From positions 20,960,676 through 21,024,675 of the forward strand of contig CM044957.1 in assembly GCA_024516035.1 (NCBI GenBank): DNA of 64,000 bases, written 5' to 3'. Of this stretch, positions 55,203-64,000 are shown one piece after another. Position 1 is the first letter of the stretch; the number at the start of each line of letters is the position of its first letter. The DNA is from Bactericera cockerelli (lineage: Eukaryota; Arthropoda; Insecta; Hemiptera; Triozidae). A model generated the notes under the pieces. The model was not told the DNA's origin and did not search any database. It saw nothing but the letters and a program-made list of their open reading frames with translations. The position numbers were made by a program, and so were the translations under genes.

Positions 55203-55560
55203 TTAGGGGGGCACGAACCCCAAAATAATTCCCCATTCTAAGAATAATCCCGTAAAAAAAAAAGATCTCAATAAGTTAGGGGGGCACGGGACCCAAAATA
55301 ATTCCCAATTCTAAGAATAATCCCATAAAAAAAAGATCTCAATAAGTTAGGGGGGCACGGGACCCAAAATAATTCCCAATTCCAAGACTAATCCCGTAAA
55401 AAAAAAAGACTTCAATAAGTTAGGGGGGCACGGGACCCAAAATAATTCCCAATTCTAAGACTAATCCCGTAAAAAAAAATCTCAATAAGTTAGGGGGGCA
55501 CGGGACTCAAAATAATTCTCAATTTTAAGACCAATAAGAAATAACTAAATAATAAAGCTG
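55203..55560 (+). repeat. 72-bp tandem satellite in TIR15
   Basis: Five units starting at 55203, 55276, 55347, 55420 and 55490 with TTAGGGGGGCACGGGACCCA, then AAATAATTCCCAATTCTAAG, AATCCCGTAAAAAA and TCTCAATAAG. Spacing is 70-73 bp; differences lie mainly in A-run length. Confidence 0.9.
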
Positions 55561-56081
55561 TCAAATCCACACAGATTGTCCGAGAAACCTGAAATTTTAC
55601 CTATATATAGGTCCATTTGGATCAGGGAATATATCTCTAGGGTTCAGTTACACGGGGTAAGGACAAAAAATGGATGGGTGACACAAAAAATCACATTCGA
55701 ACGAAATGACATTTTTTTCCTCAAAATTTGTCGTGACGGCGCCACGGCGGCGGCGTATCAACTCTAAAAGAGAAAGTTTTAAGCAAGGGTTCAAGTTTTC
55801 ATTTGAGATATCTATCACGAAATTCTGATGAGCCGTTCTTGAGCTGCGTTGAGTAAGGACATAAAATGGATGGGTAAACAAAAAGTTTTTACTTTTTTTT
55901 GACCTGAATGACATTTTTTCTCGAAATATGTCGTGACGATTTATCAACTCAAAGCGAGAGTGTTTTTGCAAGGGTTGGATTCTTCATTATTGATTGACAT
56001 ATTGATCGCGAAATTCTGATGAGCCATTCTTGTGCTCCAGTAAGGACAAGAAATGGATGGGTGACACGAAAAATATTGACA

Positions 56082-56083
<2 letters not shown>

Positions 56084-56113
<30 letters not shown>
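56084..56113. repeat. (GT)n microsatellite
   Basis: About 30 bp of GT directly before the GC hairpin inside TIR15; the copy at 18.3 kb has a short CA stretch at the same place. Confidence 0.9.
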
Positions 56114-56114
<1 letters not shown>

Positions 56115-56219
56115 TGGGCTTGCGAAGCGCGGGTGCAACCCGCTAGTTAGGTATATTGTGTGATTGTGCCCCCCCAGTACAAGAAGGCTATATCCGCGCA
56201 TGGCAGTTGAAAGCGACTC

Positions 56220-56975
56220 TAGGACCCCAAGGAATATGTATACTAAATTTCAATTTTTTTGAGAATCCGGTCGAGAAATATCGCGGAACAGACAGACATA
56301 CATACGAAAGCCAAATTGGGGGTTTTATAAACACAGTGCGGCCCTCTTAGTTTCATTGATGACCACAAAACTTCATTTATGAAATAAATATTCTTTTCTA
56401 ACCAGTCTACAAAATTTCAAGAGCCTGGCTGTATCAAATAAAATTAGGAAAATTATTTTCTTTTTTCACGAAAACTACCCTTATGCGGCCCCGAGTAGCC
56501 TGATTCGGCCCAAAACATTGGGTAAAATTCTAGGACCCCCATAAACATGTAAACTAAACATGTAAACTTCTAACCAAAAAAAAATTCCAGGTTAGGTTTT
56601 TTCCAAATATTTCCATTTTATTCCAAGATCAACTTCACTTTCTAACCAAAGTTAACCAAACGGGAATAAAATGAACCAAAGTCCAAACTGGAAGCAAGAA
56701 TTTTCTACTTCCATTTTGGTTAACTTTGGAAGAGGAAATTTTTCCTCTTCCAAAAGAAAAATGGCTTGCTTCCAGTTTGGTTCATTTTATTCCCGTTTGG
56801 TTAACTTTGGTTAGAAAGAAAAATACCGCATAAATTTCAACAATTTTGAAGAATCGAGTCAAGAGTTATCTTGGAACAGACAGACAGACAAACGAAAGCC
56901 AAATCGTCCAGCACCCAAGTTAAAACAGAACCTCGCTAAGTGAGGTCGTATCGCTCCCTCACTGCGTTTTGTTAA
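56220..56975 (-). repeat. rep-B copy 5, carrying a nested palindrome
   Basis: Right end GAAAGCCAAATCGTCCAGCA, AAGTTAAAACAGAACCTCGC, TAAGTGAGGTCGTATCGCTC and CCTCACTGCG is the inverse of the start of rep-B copy 1. The left part has CGGTCGAGAAATATCGCGGA and GAAAGCCAAATTGGG. A 179-bp palindrome (56639-56817) sits in the middle. Confidence 0.65.
56639..56817. repeat. 179-bp nested palindrome
   Basis: Arms TTTCTAACCAAAGTTAACCA then AACGGGAATAAAATGAACCA (left, from 56639) and their inverse up to 56817, nearly exact apart from a 7-bp insertion in the left arm. At the centre is a second hairpin, CTTTGGAAGAGGAAA / TTTCCTCTTCCAAAAG. Probably a foldback MITE inserted in rep-B. Confidence 0.8.
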
Positions 56976-58029
56976 GAAGTAAATAATAAGAAAATAAATT
57001 TCATAAGGAGGTATTGCCTGGTTAAGTAATCATTTTTTAATGGAAGGTTCAATTTAATCGCGCGGTGACTATGTGATTGAGATATTGAGTTGTATTATAA
57101 GTAATAGAAGAGCAACGTCAATTTGCCAGCAGAAGCATCAGAAAAGCAGCAAATAAAGAATACTGCTAGTCTGACAAGCATTAACCAATTCAGTATCTAA
57201 GGTTATTACCAACCTACAGCATGTATCATAAAATAATAATTGTTATCCCACCCAAGGCTATACTATTTCGGTCTAGCAGTGAGATATTTTTACCTACTGA
57301 AATCCTTCCATGTTAGAACCCATGGGATTTTTTTCAAAGACTAGCCATAGAACATAAATTTCATGTTTAATAGCTACTAAGCAATATAAACTTTATTAAC
57401 TTTTTACATTCTGACAATGGTTTTTAACAGCTCAGAATTCTGATTTCTCGAAATTCCGCCAAAAGTTTTTTGCTTTGCTCATGATTACGTATTATAACTT
57501 GACTCATAAGCAGATTTCTACTAATGAGTCAAGAAGTCAAGAAACTCATTATGCTGATAATGAGAGTAAAATTCGGTAGTTTTTAATTGATATAGATATG
57601 TTTAATATGTAGAATGTATCAATGTTTCATATTGCTGATGCTAATTATTATGTTTCATGAAACAATTGCCGCTGTAACGCTTCCAATTGAAGGTTTAAAG
57701 AATGCATTAATGAAGACTAAACTAAAGGTATGTATTTTCACACACAATGACTCATTTTATGTCTGAGTATGACGCCAATCAACCAGACACATATAAGAAT
57801 TTGAATTACCTATACGTTCTTTATTCTACTTAACTTAGCTTTAGGCAACTACTTATGACTGGTGTGAAACATCACTCGACTTTCTAATACTTCCATGAAA
57901 AGGAGAAAAAAATATAATGGAAAATGAGAAAAATAGAGGAGATGTGATAGTGGTCTTGTACTTTCTGCGACACTTCAGCAAAAAGAAGTCACTTCACTAG
58001 ATTATTGAATATTTTAATTATGCAGATTA
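56976..58029. other. Intergenic, nothing recognised
   Basis: No gene or repeat assigned; the rep-F-like word GGTGTGAAACATCACTCGAC at 57861 is isolated. Confidence 0.35.
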
Positions 58030-58356
58030 TTAATGTAAAGTATAAAAAAAAATAGTTCTTAGATGATCTCCTTGAATCACGGGTAAATATATTATGCTAG
58101 GTAACTTTAATTTTGCAACAATGTTTGAAAAAGCTTTTAGTATTTTTCCTTTTATTCCAATTTTATTCAGAGTGTAGATTAGTATTCCCCGATCAATAGA
58201 ATCAAAGGCTTTTTGGTAGGCTAAAAGAACGATATTCATTGTTCCTTTGGGTTTGGACAATGCCTCTTTGATATCCGTTCTTAATATTTGAATTGCTCTT
58301 TGACAGTTTCGCTTGCATCTGAAGCTTTGCTCCATTATTCGGTTGTTTAATATCAT
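58030..58356 (-). pseudogene. LINE reverse transcriptase relic, palm region
   Basis: A 108-codon minus frame reading RIMEQSFRCKRNCQRAIQIL, then KEALSKPKGTMNIVLLAYQK and AFDSIDRGILIYTLNKIGIK. 'f--gRs---AI--L------a----g------y-DyqKAFDsIdR--l---L-kiGi-GK-L' is the RT palm with motif A; the expected catalytic Asp (usually -vDy-KAFD) is Ala in LAYQK. No flanking ORF. Dead fragment. Confidence 0.7.
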
Positions 58357-58429
58357 TGTGTATAGATTGTATGAATTAATTCTAGGCTAAAATAGCAAGC
58401 AAATAAAAATATATTTACCAATAAATATA
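58357..58429. other. Spacer
   Basis: Short spacer before FB3. Confidence 0.3.
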
Positions 58430-59107
58430 CAGGATGAGTAATTTTCGATTTTCTCAGCCCCTCTTGAAATTACAAAAAAAAATCTAATCTAAGATCATTT
58501 TCATAGCTCCTAAGGGGAAATCTTATGGTGATAGTTGCAAACCTGCCAAGGTTGACCTTCAAGGTTAAATGAAGGTCAACTTCAGAATCTTAAATGGATC
58601 AACCTGAATTTTATTGCATATTCAGATTCTCCATGTAATTTTAATCTTATTGAACTATTTACAACACATTTTCAAGGTCAACTTTTTTTTAAAACTGTAA
58701 CATAGCCGTGTGACGTATGAAAGGTCTTGTAATGCTGAATGTGAAATAATGACAAGTATCAATTATTACATTTCACTTTAACTTTTTAGCGGTTTTCCAT
58801 AACAAGTAATGTAATTCAATACTAATGATTACACGCAATAAAAATGACCGATAGCATTTTTTTAAATTGTTTTTCACACTCAGCATGACGAGACCTTTCA
58901 TTGGATAAGTCACACGTGTTTGTTACAGCTGAAAAAAATTGGCTTGAAAAAATTGGGGGAAAAAGTTGAAAATGTGATATGAATAGTGAAATAAGATCAA
59001 AATTTTATAGTAAATATACAATAAAATTCAGGTCCATTTAGGTTCTGAAGTTGACCTTGAAGGTCAACCTTGGCAGATTTGCCGAGGTCTTCATTAATGT
59101 CACCCTG
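58430..59107. mobile_element. FB3 foldback element
   Basis: About 678 bp. Outer ends CAGGATGAGTAAT (58430) and ATTAATGTCACCCTG (to 59107) are imperfect inverses. Arms: TGCCAAGGTTGACCTTCAAG then GTCAACTTCAGAATCTTAAA (left) against TTTAGGTTCTGAAGTTGACC then TTGAAGGTCAACCTTGGCAG (right); inner AAAGGTCTTGTAATGCTGAA / TCAGCATGACGAGACCTTT. No coding capacity. Confidence 0.7.
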
Positions 59108-59400
59108 TGAAATATGATAATGATCTCTGAATAGATTTTCAGACTATTCAGAGATCAAACTGTTGTCCTCCAAGAATCTCGCTCGAACCTTAACTTTATG
59201 TCCGGACGTGTAGAGAATGGAAAAACCAATGCTACCAAGTGATTTACACTGATTTGATGTATCACACTTTTATTCCGAAGAAAATTCCATGATTTCGCGG
59301 CCGCGGGGTTCATCAAAGATCCGTTTCGTCAAGGTATCGAGTAAGGGGTCAATTGTTTGTTGAATTTAACGTAGATTTTAAATACCACATAATAAATAGG
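59108..59400. other. Intergenic, nothing recognised
   Basis: Contains a GCGGCCGC (NotI-type) octamer at 59297-59304; no gene. Confidence 0.35.
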
Positions 59401-59572
59401 GAATTCCAATTAAAAGTTGGTGTCTGTTTCACTAACTTTGGGACACCCTGTAGAGATTTCGATTCCGCCAAATATGGGAAACATTAGAACTTCATACAAA
59501 AATTCAAGTTTTTATCTTATGGCGTTAAAAAGGTAAAAATGTGTTCTGGGACTTTTCGTTCACTCTGTATTT
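59401..59572 (+). repeat. rep-C interspersed repeat, copy 2
   Basis: Matches 1841-2005 through CACTAACTTTGGGACACCCT, TTCATACAAAAATTCAAGTT and TCTGGGACTTTTCGTTCACT. Confidence 0.55.
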
Positions 59573-59911
59573 ATTTTCCATTTATTTATATTCTGATTTT
59601 TATTTTTATAAATATTTTGCTTCGCAATTTCTTCGTCAAAGGATTATCTTCTGAATAGCGAATTAACAAGGTGCTCATTAAATTGTATGAGAGGGAGTTG
59701 AGAATTAGAAAATATTAATTAATTTGCAACATCAGTTACAATCATTATTAAGGCTACATTTATGTCTATTTAATTACATTTTTCACGCTTCTGATGATTT
59801 CAAAAACCAGTGCAGAATAACGGTAGCAGATGATTGTCCATTTGATTTGACTTGTGATCTACACGTAACTTGTTTATAAAATCCATCCTCATAGGAAATC
59901 TAGAAGAAAAA
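59573..59911. other. Intergenic, nothing recognised
   Basis: AT-rich, no feature assigned. Confidence 0.35.
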
Positions 59912-60402
59912 TGCACTTCCAATTTGGGACACAATACTTCGTGATTAGTTCACATTGTATACAAGTGGCAATTTTGAGATTTTATACTGAATCACTTGTA
60001 GCTCTAAATGGTAGAATACCGTTTTTCCTACATTCTAGATTCCATAGAAAAAATCTGTACCGACAAGTTATAGACCTTATTTTTGTGTAAAATTTTGAAT
60101 TTTCTTAAATATCAGAGCCAAATCATATTTTATTAAAAATAATGACATATGCACTATGTAAAACACTAATACGCATAAAGTTACAAAATTTCATCAAAAT
60201 CGCGTGTACCGTTCACGAGATATAAGCGTTTAAGTAGAAAGGTAGTGGTCGGGCGCATGGTCTCTATCACCAAGAACTGCTAGTGCGAAGTTGATGAATT
60301 TAAAATGGGACCATTTAAAATACGTCTACATGACTGTGTGCTAAATTTCGTCGAAATCGGTTCAGAAGTTTCTGAGATTTGCACGTTACAAGGAAAAAAC
60401 TT
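59912..60402 (+). repeat. rep-A copy 9, partial
   Basis: CACTTCCAATTTGGGACACA to TTTGCACGTTACAAGGA with a small deletion near 59998 (AGCTCTAAATGGTAG). The 3' terminal block is missing; rep-F follows. Confidence 0.7.
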
Positions 60403-60419
60403 TGACTAACTTGTTTTAC

Positions 60420-60715
60420 TATTCATCCTAGATGGGGGTTGTGACATATCCAATGATTTTGATGTGCTGATTAAGAATTTGGCATTCATTTTTTGCTATC
60501 TGTAACCGTTGAGTCACTAGTGGCGGAATTCGACTTCTTTTTAGAAAATCGTGTTATGTCACACTAGATTTTTTCAAATTGTATTCTTACGCATATTTTT
60601 AATAGTTTCAATATAATTTTTAGAACTTTTTGAAAATTAATTTGGGAATGTGTTAATTTCTGGTAAAATTCCTCAATAAAATTGTAACAGAAAGTCGTGT
60701 GATGTTCACACCAGT
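60420..60715 (+). repeat. rep-F copy, plus orientation
   Basis: ATCCTAGATGGGGGTTGTGA then CATATCCAATGATTTTGATG, GTCACTAGTGGCGGAATTCG to GTCGTGTGATGTTCACACCA and GTTAATTTCTG. About 295 bp; the most complete copy in the window. Confidence 0.6.
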
Positions 60716-61299
60716 TAATTTCTGTTGGATACTGTTATTTTAGGTGTCAATGTAAACTACTGGTCAAAACTGACACGACTCACATTAGAATGTGGAATTG
60801 TGGAGGAATGTATCTCGATTCTCGACTGAAAAGTTTCTCCGTAGGTCGCCACTTGCGGTGTGTCACAGAGACATTATTGGCTAGATTTATGTCACGCGGT
60901 ACATCGCTATATCAAAGAGACTGTCCGCAAATGAGGCACAATTGTGCACACATAATCTACGCGGGAGGTTTGTCATAAAGATTTGATTCGAACAATGTAG
61001 ATGTAGTCGCCTAAGTTGTTCCTGCATGTGCTCCAATCATGTGTCCTGGAATTATGTATGACTAGGTTGCTTGCTTGATTTGTGTTGTCTTCAATGAGAC
61101 GCTTTCAACCTATGTTGGACTGTTAGGTATCTGTGGGTGGAACGGTTATGGATATGTTTTTTTTTTATGACATACGTACCTACCTTTTTAATTTCATTAT
61201 TGCTTGCAATAATACATGGTATGTATTAAATCAATAGAAAACTACAAAATAAAACCCAAGTATTAATAAAATTGGAGAGAAAAATCAGTCTGCCAGTCA
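60716..61299. other. Intergenic, nothing recognised
   Basis: A 62-codon frame (60790-60978) with no recognisable domain; no gene claimed. Confidence 0.35.
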
Positions 61300-61380
61300 A
61301 AATCCGCCACTGGTGACTCAACGGTAACAGCTAGCTAAAAATCAATGTAAAATTCGTAATCAGCATCTCAAAATTTGAAC
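61300..61380 (-). repeat. rep-F fragment
   Basis: ATCCGCCACTGGTGACTCAA then CGGTAACAG and GTAATCAGCATCTCAAAA, as in the minus copy at 46450-46510. Confidence 0.55.
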
Positions 61381-61494
61381 ATGTTATTTTTTTCTTCATA
61401 TTTATACTGTCTAAACGCACTTTAAAACCACTGGAAAGCATAAATACACCTAATAGATTGAGATTTTTTTTTTTTTAATTACTCATGCTAGGAA

Positions 61495-61803
61495 ACTACA
61501 TCTAAGGGTTAATAATGAAATATTGGGCCCATACTGTTCACACCTGGGACTGGGCCAAGGAGATGTATCATCAAGCTGTCCACTCTACTCCATTTATATT
61601 TACGACATACTCATATAAAAAAATTTCCACCACACATCAACGTCATCTAGTTTGTAGATGACTTCTGTATGTACGTGGTAGACAAGGACATCGAGACCTG
61701 CGTCCAGCACGCGGTAGCCGGCGTGAACTACGCGGAAACATACATTGAAAATAACGGGTTAATTTTTATAGTGGCTAAGATTGAAGCTTGCATTTTCTTA
61801 AAA
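61495..61803 (+). pseudogene. LINE reverse transcriptase relic, catalytic FVDD region
   Basis: Reads GLGQGDVSSSCPLYSIYIYD to a stop, then, in a second frame after a small gap, INVI-stop-FVDDFCMYVVDKDIETC and VQHAVAGVNYAETYIENNGL up to KIEACIFL. 'G-pQG---Sp-LY-iyi-Di' and 'F(Y/V)DD' are RT motifs B' and C; the two catalytic Asp of FVDD are kept. Stops and lost sequence make it dead. The closest look is to Jockey/R1-type LINEs. It may be the same insertion as 63780-64000. Confidence 0.7.
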
Positions 61804-62282
61804 AAAAAATAATAAAAAAAAATACTTTCTATACCTTATGGGTAATAGAAAGTAAAAATATATCACTGAGCTTATTACGCTGAAGGCCAGAAATATAGAA
61901 ATAAAACATTAAAGGAAAAGTGTGCTTTCTCGGATCAATGTTTTTTTTTTTTTTTTTTTTTTAGCATTGTTCCAACGAAGCAATTTGACAAGCTCCACTT
62001 ACAAGAACAATGAGAAGAAGTTAAGATAGTGAGAGAAAAAAAAAAAAAACAATAAAATTAAGTTGGTACTAATCCTAGTATCTCCTTACATAGAATTTTA
62101 TAGTGAGAGGATTTCATTGCTAGATCCAATTGTGATGAATAATGATTGAAAAGTAGCATAGCTGCAATACATGGTGAATGGTGAATTGAGGCTTTCGAGT
62201 AAACAGGGACAGTTTTTAATGAAAAAGAAATTTCTTTGGGGTCTAATTCTTAAGGTTTTTTTTGTTCGACAAAATTAAAATG
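61804..62282. other. Intergenic, element edge and T run
   Basis: An end hairpin ACTTTCTATACCTTATGGGT then AATAGAAAGTAA (61826-61855), and a run of 22 T at 61941-61962. Confidence 0.4.
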
Positions 62283-62400
62283 GAATCAATGAAGCGGTGG
62301 ACTTTAAATCTGGAGGTGGGTGGTTCAAGTCCACAGGTAAGCAAACATTAAGTAACGCAAGTTTGTGTAATTGTGATCATCACGATTGTGATTAAAAAAC
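62283..62400 (+). repeat. tRNA-derived SINE, 5'-truncated relative of 23428-23573
   Basis: AAGCGGTGGACTTTAAATCT then GGAGGTGGGTGGTTCAAGTC keeps the B-box; the body GCAAGTTTGTGTAATTGTGA then ATTGTGATTAAAAAA parallels the intact copy. The A-box is lost. Confidence 0.65.
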
Positions 62401-63469
62401 AAATATTTATGATACATTTTAACTAAAAAACTTTTGCTTTTTAACATTTTATTAATTCATATCGGTAAATTAAAAATACCACTCTTGGCCTCGACTGGAA
62501 ATAAGTTCTGGCACTTGCAATACCAGCACGAGTGCCCGAATATTATTTTTCTTAAATTACCCAGTCCTATCTAGATTGTATGTTGGAAATGTTAGAATCA
62601 ACGCAAACACCTTTATACAGTCTTAAATCCTCCGGCCCTTGTCTCTGTGTAATATATGGCGTATTCCGAGAAAAGTAAATTATCAAGCTGATCTGCCTGC
62701 TCTTCTGTCAAAAATCCGTAGTTTTTTTTTTCATTTGGGTTTAACGTCGCTTTCAACTGCATGGTCCTATCATCCGTAGTACTTTGTATCAGGTCACATC
62801 AGTGGGATAAGCGTGAAAATTAAAATACACTAATAATGTCTTTTTCTGGTCATAAACGAAATGACTTTTTCGTAAATATGATTGCACAGATCCTAAAGAA
62901 GATCCTTGGGGTAATGGGTTCACGGTGACACGATAATACCTATTGATGGTGCGGTTTACACTTGAAGTAAAATGACCAACCAGCATTATTTGGAGTAAGG
63001 AGTTACCTTATTCTTCTGAAGCATCTGATGCATTTTGGAAAATACAGAGCGAACGAAAAGTTCTGGAACGGATATTATCTTATTATTGGCTCGATAGCCT
63101 TGAATTTTTAAATAAAGTTATAAAGCGTAATCGTCCATTATTTGGTGGAGTTGAAATTTCTACAGGTGTTTTCTTTTTAAAAAAAAGGAGGTACGAGAGC
63201 TAACGTAACAATTGATGGAAAGGCAGCTGGTTCAATATAGGCACGGAAATTAGCACAGGTAGGAAAGGTTTGAAAGTTAAATCTTACCGGCATACTCGTA
63301 GATTGAAGAGTTGAAGACTGACTGAATATTTGAAACATTTGGTCCAGCACTCAGTTTGAGAATAGAACATTTATTTTCAACATAAGCTACTAGATCTTTA
63401 AATGAAGGAAAGGTTTTGGTGACCATGTCACTTACAAATTCTTCGCTAGTTTCTATTTAATTTGTTTAT
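62401..63469. other. Intergenic; small 5S-SINE fragment
   Basis: TTAACGTCGCTTTCAACTGC then ATGGTCCTATCAT (62741-62775) is an inverted 5S-SINE end. Otherwise nothing recognised. Confidence 0.4.
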
Positions 63470-63641
63470 TTAATAATCGAAAGATGGTGCCATTTTTACT
63501 ACTTTTGGGATACCCTGTAGAAATTTCGATTCCGCCAAAAAATGGACAAACTTGCGTGAGAATTTCATACTAAAATTCAAGTATTTATCTTTTAAATTTA
63601 AAAAGATCCGGGACTTTTCGTTCACTCTGTATAAACTGATG
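63470..63641 (+). repeat. rep-C interspersed repeat, copy 3
   Basis: AATCGAAAGATGGTGCC then TACTACTTTTGGGATACCCT, GAAATTTCGATTCCGCC and GGGACTTTTCGTTCACTCTG. Next to it, CACCACACGACTTTCCTATT is a rep-F end. Confidence 0.55.
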
Positions 63642-63779
63642 CGAACACCACACGACTTTCCTATTAGATTAAGCCGGTCATGCCGGTCAACGATAAATCC
63701 GTCCAATTTATCTGTGCGAATTATTTGCACGAATATATTTCTAGATCCGTACAGCTGTACATGTAAGTTTGACGGTTTT

Positions 63780-64000
63780 ATCGTTGTGTGATAATTTCAC
63801 CCCAAGATACCTCGGAGTTACCCTAGACCGTACTCTGTCTGGCATTCAAAAATCACTGCCAAAACAACAAGATGAAGGTATGTATCAGCCCGCAACAAAC
63901 TCCTGTGGAAGTAGACTGTATTATTACCTCAGCGCAGTATTATACTTTCATTTGACTGCGGGAAAATGACTCGCGTACTTCTTCTGGGGTCAAGGAAACA
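63780..64000 (+). pseudogene. LINE ORF C-terminal relic, runs off the window
   Basis: PRYLGVTLDRTLSG (from 63802), then KSLPKQQDEG and, in another frame, VSARNKLLWKST. 'YLGv-lDr-Ls-------------k---R-n-l----gt-wg' is the segment after the RT domain in Jockey and related LINEs. Frames shift at least once. It continues past base 64000. Confidence 0.6.

Larger units (their letters stand above)
55085..56202 (+). mobile_element. TIR15 transposon, complete, 15-bp TIRs and 8-bp target duplication
   Basis: Ends CATGCGCGGATATAG and CTATATCCGCGCATG are perfect inverses; GCAGTTGA flanks both sides (55077-55084 and 56203-56210). Inside, left to right: a G/C-run region with GCACGTGC, a 72-bp satellite (55203-55560), two to three diverged tandem units of about 190-230 bp (55640-56080; GATGAGCCGTTCTTGAGC, ATGGATGGGTGACACAAAAA, TTGTCGTGACG words), a (GT)n tract and a GC hairpin ending CTAG (56114-56142). 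No transposase. An 8-bp duplication fits hAT or P-type elements, but the end sequence does not decide the superfamily. Confidence 0.8.

Overview
The window is a stretch of AT-rich insect-type genomic DNA, probably from a hemipteran or other hemimetabolous insect (inference from the gene and transposon types; the species cannot be fixed). It holds one gene I can defend and is otherwise almost wholly made of transposon debris, SINEs, foldback elements and short tandem arrays. Introns with GT/AG borders, tRNA- and 5S-derived SINEs, Helitrons and several classes of LINE fossil all argue for an animal nuclear genome.

The gene lies at 24713-27485 on the plus strand. It is a three-exon odd-skipped family C2H2 zinc-finger transcription factor. 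I join exon 1 (24713-24785), exon 2 (26255-26954) and exon 3 (27194-27485) by matching splice sites and phase, giving 354 residues with exactly four zinc fingers and a C-terminal eh1 (Groucho-binding) motif. Four fingers fit Odd better than Sob or Bowl, which have five. The roughly 5 kb around it (24.2-29.6 kb) is the least repeat-rich part of the window, apart from one non-coding repeat in intron 1.

Left of the gene (1-24.2 kb): a LINE endonuclease fossil (0.83-1.18 kb), a foldback element (5.1-5.6 kb), an RT fossil (8.5-8.8 kb), one Helitron (9.94-10.17 kb), copies of a ~720-bp non-coding repeat here called rep-A, a MULE-like element with a transposase relic (15.56-16.43 kb), a nest of rep-A, Helitron and TIR element (17.5-18.5 kb), a tRNA-derived SINE broken by a 124-bp insertion (19.1-19.6 kb), a Jockey-like LINE relic (22.1-23.2 kb), an intact SINE with target duplication (23.43-23.57 kb) and a fresh 178-bp tandem duplication.

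Right of the gene (29.6-64 kb): further LINE relics (32.9-33.4, 58.0-58.4, 61.5-61.8 and 63.8-64.0 kb), two more MULE-like elements (37.16-37.77 and 45.01-45.65 kb) that have a 45-bp minisatellite in place of coding sequence, 5S rRNA-derived SINEs (38.8, 46.1, 54.9 kb), two Helitrons (48.5 and 51.7 kb), large foldbacks (52.06-53.0 and 58.4-59.1 kb), and a 1118-bp TIR transposon with an 8-bp target duplication sitting inside a 5S SINE (55.1-56.2 kb).

The most interesting parts are not protein systems but transposon structures: a MULE-like family with repeat-rich ends and a minisatellite core, the TIR element that carries a 72-bp satellite, and a Helitron insertion whose ends are proven by intact paralogous sites in the same window. 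No prokaryotic operons, CRISPR arrays, rRNA genes or convincing functional tRNA genes were seen.
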